From: Arenibacter sp. ARW7G5Y1
GTDB lineage: Bacteria; Bacteroidota; Bacteroidia; Flavobacteriales; Flavobacteriaceae
Assembly (NCBI RefSeq): GCF_003201775.1
Contig: NZ_QJJZ01000012.1
Location: 85,395-149,394 of the forward strand
DNA length: 64,000 bases
Reading direction: 5' to 3'
Shown here: piece by piece, positions 57,547-64,000 of the stretch
How positions within the stretch are numbered: position 1 is the first letter of the stretch
How the letters are laid out: every line of letters starts with the position of its first letter
The notes under the pieces: model-generated
Database searches by the model: none
Seen by the model: the letters and a program-made list of their open reading frames with translations, nothing else
What the model was told of the DNA's origin: nothing
Translations under genes and position numbers: made by a program

Positions 57547-57585
57547 AAAAGGGAAGAAAATTAAAATTTTCTTCCCTTTTTTTTT
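57547..57585 (+). terminator. Intrinsic terminator of the SusC3 operon
   Basis: AAAAGGGAAGAAAATT (57547-57562) and its exact reverse complement (57565-57580) form a 14-16-bp stem with a very short loop, running into nine T. It lies about 85 nt after the DUF1080 stop codon. Confidence 0.9.
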
Positions 57586-57647
57586 ATCGTCCAAAAGACC
57601 TCCTCTGCCCCACTCCACCTTCCAACCAAAAATAATTTTCATTACGG

Positions 57648-57693
57648 ACAGGACAGCACAGGATAGGTTATGGGCATATAAAGCTTATGTTTG
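57648..57693 (+). promoter_or_regulatory. Predicted promoter with shared regulon operator (site D, sulfatase-GH78)
   Basis: The reverse strand of 57648-57664 reads ATCCTGTGCTGTCCTGT; CTG recurs every 5 bp as in the other sites. Exactly 21 bases further is TATGTTTG (57686-57693), a full TAnnTTTG match. Same orientation and spacing as sites B and C. Confidence 0.68.
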
Positions 57694-57865
57694 ATAAGGT
57701 CCGTTTCAAAAGCAATTTTACTTTGTACCTTTAAACTGGAGTACCACTTCCTATCCATTGGAAACTACTTTCACTTTAGATGAAGGAACGGTAAAATCAC
57801 AATTGGTGGATCCAATAACAATAGGCACTTTATTGCTATCATTTAGTAACAAAAATCAGGGATTG

Positions 57866-60800
57866 ATGAAAACAAAAATAATTGTTGCAATACTTCTCTC
57901 AGTTTGCGCTCTTCCATTATCAGCACAAAAAACAACACAAGCACAGCAAGCTGAAAAACCGAACATCATCTTTATTTTAACGGATGACCAACGTTTTGAT
58001 GCCCTGGGTTATGCCGGAAACAAACTTATTTCCACTCCGGAAATGGATAAATTGGCCCAAGAAGGCACTTATTTTAAAAATGCCATTGTAACCACCCCTA
58101 TCTGTGCAGCCAGTAGGGCCAGTATACTTACCGGCCTATATGAACGTACCCATAACTTCAATTTTCAGACAGGAAACATCCGGGAGTCCTATATGGCCGA
58201 CTCCTACCCTACCATCCTGAAACAAAATGGTTACAATACGGGCTTTTATGGCAAGTACGGTGTACGGTATAACGATCTTGACAAGCAGTTTGATACTTAT
58301 GAGTCCTATGACCGCAACAACAAGTATAAGGACAGGCGTGGGTATTACTACAAAACTTTGGGCAAAGACACAGTGCACCTTACAAGATATACCGGTCAAC
58401 AGGCAATAGATTTTATCGCGGACGCCGATACCGACACCCCATTTTGTCTCTCCTTGAGTTTCAGTGCCCCCCATGCCCATGACGCTGCCAAGGACCAATA
58501 CTTTTGGCAACAGGAGTCCGATGGATTGCTTCGGAACATGGATATGCCCGGACCAGACCTAGGCGAAAACAAATACTTTGAAGCGCAACCAAAATTTGTA
58601 CAGGACGGGTTTAACCGCTTACGGTGGACATGGCGTTACGATACTCCCGAAAAATACCAACATAGCGTAAAAGGCTATTACAGGATGATTTCGGGTATAG
58701 ACCGTGAGATTGCCAAGATCAGGGAGGAGCTAAGGAAGAAAGGGCTGGACAAAAACACCGTAATCATTTTAATGGGCGATAATGGTTATTTCCTGGGAGA
58801 ACGTCAGCTTGCCGGTAAATGGCTGCTATATGATAATTCCATACGGGTGCCCCTAATTGTGTTCGACCCTCGTATAAAAAAACAAAAAGACAACGATGCC
58901 CTGGCCTTGAACATTGATGTACCATCCACCATTCTAGATTTGGCAGGATTGGAACAACCCGAGGGATGGCAGGGCAAAAGTCTCATGCCCATCATTAGAA
59001 ATCCCAAAACAGATTTTGAGAGGGATACTATTTTGATAGAACATCTATGGGAGTTTCAAAACATTCCCCCCAGTGAAGGGGTACGGACCAAAGATTGGAA
59101 ATACTTCCGATACGTGAATGATCAATCCTATGAGGAACTCTATAATTTAAAAGAGGATCCAAAGGAGATCAACAATCTGGCAAAAGATTCAAAATATGCC
59201 AGTACACTGGAATCGTTTCGAAAAAAAACGAACAGCCTTATACTTGAACTTTCCAACGATTATTCCCAAGGTCCCTCCAATTTGATCATTGAATGGATAA
59301 GAAACACAGCCGGGGTAAGCATTATTGACCCCAAGCCGGAATACGGCTGGGTAGTACCTGAAGGTGCTGTAGCGCAATCGGCCTATCAAATATTGGTGGC
59401 TTCCTCCGAAGAAAATATAAATAACAACATAGGGAATGTCTGGAACAGTGGACAAATAAGATCCAATGCCTCAACGGAAATAGAACACGGGGGAACCCCG
59501 TTAAAAAGTGGTAGTACCTACTATTGGAAAGTGCGCATATGGGACCAGGACAATCGACTTTCAAGATATTCCAAAACCCAGGCTTTTACCATGGGTAGCC
59601 CCAAAGCTAGCATAACGACACCTAACAGTTTTCAAATAGATAGAATAAGTCCTGCCCAATTTGAGAAAAGAGGTGACACCTATTTTATCGATTTCGGAAA
59701 AGCGGCCTTCGCTACCATAGATTTTACCTACAACGCCAAAGCCGATCATACCCTGACGTTCCACATAGGAGAACAATTGGAGGGCGAAATCATTAACAGG
59801 ACCCCCTTTAAAAAAAGCCATATTAGGTATCAGAAAATTGAGGTAGCGGTGACACCCAAACAAACCTACTATCAACTTCCAATCAAACCGGACACACGCA
59901 ATACCCTGCCTGGCAAAGCAGTACCGTTACCGGACGGCTTTCCTGTCTTAATGCCATTCCGTTATGCGGAAGTAGAAGGGGCCCAAGAACCCTTGACCGC
60001 CGATAATTTCACGCAATTGGCCCACCACAGTTATTGGGAGGATAATGCCAGTAACTTCAACAGTTCCAATGATATATTGAATCAGGTTTGGGATTTATGT
60101 AAATACTCCATTAAGGCCACTACTTTTAACGGGCTATACGTAGATGGGGACCGGGAGCGTATCCCATACGAGGCCGATGCCTATTTAAATCAATTGAGCC
60201 ATTATACCACCGATCGGGAATATGCGATTGCAAGGCAGACCATAGAATATTTTATGGAACATCCCACATGGCCTACCGAATGGCAACAACATGTGGCACT
60301 TATGTTCCATGCCGATTATATGTACACCGGCAACACAGAACTCATACAGAAATACTACGATCAGTTAAAATACAAAACCCTTTATGAGCTCGCCAACGAA
60401 GATGGTCTAATAACCTCTACCAAGATGACCCCGGAGTTAATGGCCCATCTTGGATTTCCTAAAACCATGAAGGAGACTTTTAGGGATATTGTGGATTGGC
60501 CCTCAGCAGGCTGGGGCGGGGATCCTACCAACAAAGGAGAGCGCGACGGTTATGTATTTAAGGATTACAATACAGTAGTGAATGCATTTTACTATCAGAA
60601 CATGAAAATTATGGCCGAATTTGCCCAGGTATTGGGCAAAACACAAGAGGCTTTGGATTTTAAATTAAGGGCCTTGAAGGCAAAAAAGGCCTTCAATGAA
60701 AAAATGTTCGATGCCAAAAGGGGGATTTACATTGATGGGATAGGCACGGACCACGCCTCCTTACATGCCAATATGATGCCCTTGGCTTTCAATATGGTGC

Positions 60801-61387
60801 CCGAAGAACATTTAGGATCGGTTGTGGAGTTCGTGAAATCGAGGGGAATGGCCTGTAGCGTTTATGGTTCCCAATATTTAATGGATGGTCTTTACAACGC
60901 CGGCGCGGAAGATTATGCCTTGGATCTATTGACCGATACCAGTGACAGAAGTTGGTACAATATGATCCGCATCGGCTCTACCATTACCTTGGAAGCCTGG
61001 GATTTAAAGTATAAGAATAATCTGGATTGGAACCATGCTTGGGGGGCGGTCCCTGCCAATGCCATTCCGCGTGGACTGTGGGGAATCCAACCCAAAATCC
61101 CTGGTTTTGGCATTGCCACCATTAAACCACAGATGGGCCATTTAAAGAATAGCACCATTGAAGTCCCTACCATCAAAGGAACCATTAAGGCAAGCTATAC
61201 CTACGCCAATCCCAGATTGCAATTGTACACCATTGAAATTCCTGCGAATATGGTTGCCGAATTTGAAATGCCCCCCGCACCTGGAAAAGAGCTAATGCAC
61301 AACGGAAAAAAAGTAGCATCGGCCTTTGGCTCGGTTCGGTTGGAGCCTGGCAAGCATGAAATAAAAATGGTGATCAATTCCTTTTAA
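57866..61387 (+). CDS. Fusion of S1-family sulfatase and GH78 alpha-L-rhamnosidase
   Basis: About 1173 residues from the ATG at 57866. An in-frame ATG at 57758 would precede the signal peptide by 36 residues. The signal peptide ends near residue 21 (LSAQ). The N-terminal sulfatase domain (about 30-470) has LTDDQRFDA, the CAASR formylglycine motif (80-84), GKYGV and [12 protein letters not shown]. From about 480 a GH78 Fn3-like domain begins ([32 protein letters not shown]), then a jelly-roll region and the (alpha/alpha)6 catalytic domain. That last domain has [12 protein letters not shown] (about 760-771, the likely general-acid region) and a conserved [10 protein letters not shown] block. 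One chain could remove sulfate and release L-rhamnose. A two-domain enzyme of this kind is known from flavobacterial ulvan use. Confidence 0.94.
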   Translation: MKTKIIVAILLSVCALPLSAQKTTQAQQAEKPNIIFILTDDQRFDALGYAGNKLISTPEMDKLAQEGTYFKNAIVTTPICAASRASILTGLYERTHNFNFQTGNIRESYMADSYPTILKQNGYNTGFYGKYGVRYNDLDKQFDTYESYDRNNKYKDRRGYYYKTLGKDTVHLTRYTGQQAIDFIADADTDTPFCLSLSFSAPHAHDAAKDQYFWQQESDGLLRNMDMPGPDLGENKYFEAQPKFVQDGFNRLRWTWRYDTPEKYQHSVKGYYRMISGIDREIAKIREELRKKGLDKNTVIILMGDNGYFLGERQLAGKWLLYDNSIRVPLIVFDPRIKKQKDNDALALNIDVPSTILDLAGLEQPEGWQGKSLMPIIRNPKTDFERDTILIEHLWEFQNIPPSEGVRTKDWKYFRYVNDQSYEELYNLKEDPKEINNLAKDSKYASTLESFRKKTNSLILELSNDYSQGPSNLIIEWIRNTAGVSIIDPKPEYGWVVPEGAVAQSAYQILVASSEENINNNIGNVWNSGQIRSNASTEIEHGGTPLKSGSTYYWKVRIWDQDNRLSRYSKTQAFTMGSPKASITTPNSFQIDRISPAQFEKRGDTYFIDFGKAAFATIDFTYNAKADHTLTFHIGEQLEGEIINRTPFKKSHIRYQKIEVAVTPKQTYYQLPIKPDTRNTLPGKAVPLPDGFPVLMPFRYAEVEGAQEPLTADNFTQLAHHSYWEDNASNFNSSNDILNQVWDLCKYSIKATTFNGLYVDGDRERIPYEADAYLNQLSHYTTDREYAIARQTIEYFMEHPTWPTEWQQHVALMFHADYMYTGNTELIQKYYDQLKYKTLYELANEDGLITSTKMTPELMAHLGFPKTMKETFRDIVDWPSAGWGGDPTNKGERDGYVFKDYNTVVNAFYYQNMKIMAEFAQVLGKTQEALDFKLRALKAKKAFNEKMFDAKRGIYIDGIGTDHASLHANMMPLAFNMVPEEHLGSVVEFVKSRGMACSVYGSQYLMDGLYNAGAEDYALDLLTDTSDRSWYNMIRIGSTITLEAWDLKYKNNLDWNHAWGAVPANAIPRGLWGIQPKIPGFGIATIKPQMGHLKNSTIEVPTIKGTIKASYTYANPRLQLYTIEIPANMVAEFEMPPAPGKELMHNGKKVASAFGSVRLEPGKHEIKMVINSF

Positions 61388-61416
61388 TATATTCAAGGGA
61401 AAGATCCACTACCGTC

Positions 61417-62856
61417 TTAATGGGTGTAAGGAACCGTACCCGTTTCATCTACGGGATATCCCCACTTTTTAATATATTCCATTCCAGGAAGAAATTCATC
61501 CCCGGTTTCTTTCAATCGTTGGGACAGCTGTATTTCCAACTCGTCCTGCAAGGTAGTATAGCCTTCGTTACCTACCAGATTGAACAATTGGTATGGATCG
61601 TTTACATTGTCGAAAAGCAACCAGGGGCCGTTCAAATCACGGGCATAGGTATATTGAAGGGTCTTAATGGCCCTGTACTCCCTGCCGCCATGTTTTACTT
61701 TATTCCATTGCCCAAAGGGCTGTACACAGGTTAACAAGGTAGCATGCCCTATTTTTTCTTTCCCTTCCATATAAGGCCTATAATCCAATCCTTCCACAGT
61801 ACTGGGGATGGATATATTACACAAACTTAGGAGGGTGGGCATGATATCTTCCGAATTCATTAAAGCATCCCTATCTCCCACAGCAATATTTAGTTTTTCT
61901 GGCAGGTAATAAAGCATGGGCACCCTGGCCGACTCCTCATAGGGTTGCTGCTTTTTGTAAGCACCCTGGGAGCCCAGGAGATCCCCATGATCTGCCGTGA
62001 ATACAATGATCGTATTATCCATTTGCCCCGAATCCTTTAGGTTTTTTATCAGTTTGCCTATCATATCATCCAGTGCAGCTATATGGGCATAATACCCTGC
62101 CAAATCCTTTTTTACCCGTTCTTTAAGGCTATCCGGAACGTTTCTACGAAGTTGGATCTTTTCTGGATCAAATCGGTTTCTATATTCCAAAGGGGCCGTA
62201 TGATAGGGCGCATGTGGTGTGCCATAGGAAAGGATCATCATAAACGGATTCTTGACCGACTTGCGTTCCTTGATATAGTCGATGGCAGCCTCGGTCTGCT
62301 CAAAGGTGTCATAGCCGTCCCATGTTTTTCTTTTGGGGTCCTCATTGTCATAGTAGACGGATTTGTTGTAATCATGGGTACATTCGTTCCCTTTCCAGAA
62401 CTGGAAACCCTGCCTCCTATTGCCAGGAACCACATTCTGTAGCCTCCCATGTCCATCCAAGTGCCATTTGCCAATGTATCCGGTATCATAACCTTCTTTG
62501 TTGAAGACTTTTGCTATGGTTACCGCATTGGTATCCAACTGTACATCATTCATAAATACCCCATGGGTCAAGGGGCGTTGCCCAGTCAAGAGCGATGCCC
62601 TAAACGGAGAGCATACGGGCATCCCGGAAACGGCATTTTTAAAATTGACACTTATGGCCGCCAAACTGTCCAGATGAGGAGTGTCTACATTGGGATCGCC
62701 TGCATAGCCCGTAGCCTGAGCCCTCCATTGGTCGGTTAGAAGCACCAGCACGTTAGGTTTCGAGGTGTCCTGGGTTTCTTTGCTTTTCTCTTTTTCTGCA
62801 CAGCTCCCTAGGAAGAGTATACCTAATAAAATGATTAAACACTGGCTTTTTTTCAT
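61417..62856 (-). CDS. S1-family sulfatase lipoprotein with CSPFR motif
   Basis: A 479-residue sulfatase convergent with the fusion gene, 29 bp away. It has lipobox LGSC (Cys about 19), a metal segment LLTDQWRAQATG (about 39-50), and the formylglycine motif CSPFR at 82-86, with Phe in place of the usual Ser/Thr. The motif still satisfies C-x-P-x-R. GKWHLDGHGRLQ (about 134-145) and the second metal segment FTADHGDLLGSQG (about 283-295) are normal. The ADHGDLLG form places it in a different S1 group from the others here. No regulon site is seen upstream, so its regulation is separate or elsewhere. Substrate unknown. Confidence 0.92.
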   Translation of the reverse strand: MKKSQCLIILLGILFLGSCAEKEKSKETQDTSKPNVLVLLTDQWRAQATGYAGDPNVDTPHLDSLAAISVNFKNAVSGMPVCSPFRASLLTGQRPLTHGVFMNDVQLDTNAVTIAKVFNKEGYDTGYIGKWHLDGHGRLQNVVPGNRRQGFQFWKGNECTHDYNKSVYYDNEDPKRKTWDGYDTFEQTEAAIDYIKERKSVKNPFMMILSYGTPHAPYHTAPLEYRNRFDPEKIQLRRNVPDSLKERVKKDLAGYYAHIAALDDMIGKLIKNLKDSGQMDNTIIVFTADHGDLLGSQGAYKKQQPYEESARVPMLYYLPEKLNIAVGDRDALMNSEDIMPTLLSLCNISIPSTVEGLDYRPYMEGKEKIGHATLLTCVQPFGQWNKVKHGGREYRAIKTLQYTYARDLNGPWLLFDNVNDPYQLFNLVGNEGYTTLQDELEIQLSQRLKETGDEFLPGMEYIKKWGYPVDETGTVPYTH

Positions 62857-64000
62857 GCTGTTGGTACAAATTTATAGGATTGGATGCCAGGAGGCCTCAA
62901 ACCTATTTCCTGGATTGTTTAAAATTAACACATAGTTTTGGAACGCATGGGCATATTCAAACACAAACCTGGAAATGAGGTTGATTATTCCGTTAGTTGG
63001 GACAAGGAAAGAATTAATTGTAATAATCCCAAAAATTGTTTTTGAATTTTGTCCGAGAAGTTAAATGTTAGACAGAACTTCTTGCGTTGTGAAGATGGTA
63101 TGTCTGCACCCTGAGCCTGCCTTATTGGAGGTAAACCCGCAAAGGGCTCCTTCCCTTAGATAAGCCTGTCCCGCGTTTTCCACGGGAGGACAAGGTGGAT
63201 CCTCCGCGAGATGCGGAGGAGACGGAAGGGATTGATAGCCCAGGTCTTCTGGAGGGGACTATAGATAGTGTTTGGGTTGAAACACACCCCTAACCTCCCG
63301 CTAAAAAGCGGGACAGGCTCTCTCAAGAGGGGAATCTGTTTGTCGCCAATAAGTCTAGGATCTAGATTCAAGGTTCTGCCTTCTCACTACTACCTTACAA
63401 CTTCGATTTCGATCAAGCTCAATCTCCACAAGGACTTTCAACTTTTAAACATTGAATATAAACATTGTTCATTGTAAGTAGCAGATTGCCGCGCTTCGCT
63501 CGCAATGACGACACCAAGGGTTCCTTCCCTTAGATAATGGAAGGTGGATCCTCCGCGAGATGCGGAGGAGACGGAAGGGATTGATAGCCCAGATCTTCTG
63601 GAGGGGATTATAGATAGTGTTTGGGTTGAAACACACCCCTAACCTCCCGCTAAAAAGCGGGACAGGCTCTCTCAAGAGGGGAATCTGTTTGTCGCCAATA
63701 AGTCTAGGATCTAGATTCAAGGTTCTGCCTTCTCACTACTACCTTACAACTTCGATTTCGATCAAGCTCAATCTCCACAAGGACTTTCAACTTTTAAACA
63801 TTGAATATAAACATTGTTCATTGTAAGTAGCAGATTGCCGCGCTTCGCTCGCAATGACGACACCAAGGGTTCCTTCCCTTAGATAAGGGAAGGTGGATCC
63901 TCCGCGAGATGCGGAGGAGACGGAAGGGATTGATAGCCCAGATCTTCTGGAGGGGATTATAGATAGTGTTTGGGTTGAAACACACCCCTAACCTCCCGCG
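62857..64000. other. Non-coding region ending in tandem repeats
   Basis: No gene is supported in the last 1.1 kb. 62857-63130 should hold the promoter of the sulfatase at 61417-62856, but I see no definite element. From about 63140 onward the sequence is occupied by the repeat array described separately. Short open frames inside the repeats recur in each unit and are best explained by repetition. Confidence 0.7.
63192..64000. repeat. Tandem 349-bp non-coding repeats (two full units and a third cut by the window)
   Basis: Units begin at 63192, 63541 and 63890, exactly 349 bp apart, and are almost identical. The first has a few differences, such as GGTCTTC against GATCTTC. Each unit contains a GC-rich hairpin (CCTCCGC/GCGGAGG, first at 63201-63219), a second hairpin (CCCGC/GCGGG, first at 63297-63312) and the sequence CTTCGCTCGCAATGACG, which resembles dispersed non-coding repeats of many Bacteroidota. 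A partial unit end and a related hairpin (CCCG/CGGG) precede the first unit near 63150-63190. No transposase or integrase is visible. The array may continue beyond the window. Confidence 0.9.

Larger units (their letters stand above)
57462..57865. other. Intergenic region between DUF1080 gene and sulfatase-GH78 fusion
   Basis: About 400 bases containing the SusC3-operon terminator (57547-57585) and the promoter with regulon site D (57648-57693). From the -7 box to the preferred fusion start at 57866 the leader is about 170 nt. Confidence 0.65.

Noticed and set aside
63156..63826. Short open frames in the terminal repeats that encode near-identical 69-83-residue products
   Set aside because: They recur only because the DNA repeats every 349 bp, run through hairpins on both strands and have no family features.
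63192..64000. Possible CRISPR array
   Set aside because: The period is 349 bp and the entire unit is conserved; there are no short repeats with variable spacers and no cas genes.
1..64000. tRNA, rRNA, transposase, integrase or prophage genes
   Set aside because: I looked for these in gene products and intergenic regions and recognised none.

Overview
The window looks like chromosomal DNA of a marine member of the Flavobacteriaceae (Bacteroidota). The evidence is three SusC/SusD-type outer-membrane uptake pairs, many lipoproteins with SusD/sulfatase-type lipoboxes, promoter elements of the Bacteroidota form TAnnTTTG, and A-rich leaders without clear Shine-Dalgarno sites. I cannot assign a genus. 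The content is dominated by a polysaccharide utilisation locus (PUL) for a sulfated, rhamnose-containing glycan such as an ulvan- or rhamnan-sulfate-type green-algal polymer. There are seven S1-type sulfatase domains, an acetylesterase-like protein, a sulfatase/alpha-L-rhamnosidase fusion and a complete L-rhamnose catabolic operon. No polysaccharide lyase and no GH88/GH105 gene is visible here, so backbone depolymerisation must be encoded elsewhere, or the substrate is not classical ulvan.

Layout: 1-8302 (minus strand) holds a SusC-SusD pair followed, after an intrinsic terminator, by two tandem sulfatases, the last cut by the window edge. 8752-14319 (minus) holds a large M64-type metallopeptidase, a sulfatase and an SGNH acetylesterase. 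14955-19563 (minus) holds a ROK regulator and two sulfatases ending at a terminator. 19835-28204 (minus) looks like a peptide/amino-acid operon: NSS sodium symporter, two sortilin-like beta-propeller proteins, a cytoplasmic M24 peptidase and a SnoaL-like protein. 29240-39818 holds two tandem DUF885 metallopeptidase-like proteins, an AraC regulator, a second SusC with a SusD-like partner, and a GIN-domain lipoprotein. 40036-46430 (minus) is the rhamnose operon: aldolase/dehydrogenase, isomerase, FGGY kinase and an NCS1-type permease, with a divergent GntR regulator at 46631-47677. 48060-57461 (plus) is a third SusC-SusD followed by a cytochrome c/dehydrogenase-like propeller lipoprotein, an FG-GAP propeller and a DUF1080 protein. 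57866-61387 is the sulfatase-GH78 fusion, facing a seventh sulfatase at 61417-62856. The window ends in tandem 349-bp non-coding repeats.

The main unifying observation is a 17-bp motif, RTCCTGTRCTRTNCTGN, that occurs four times: before SusC1, before the rhamnose operon (between it and the GntR gene), before SusC3 and before the sulfatase-GH78 fusion. It has the same orientation relative to the gene every time and sits 20-21 nt from a TAnnTTTG-like -7 box. This links uptake, extracytoplasmic desulfation/rhamnose release and cytoplasmic rhamnose catabolism into one predicted regulon, most simply controlled by the GntR protein. A second candidate of interest is the cytochrome/FG-GAP/DUF1080 module, which could provide an oxidative (3-keto) route of glycoside cleavage in the periplasm. 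Neither proposal was tested here.
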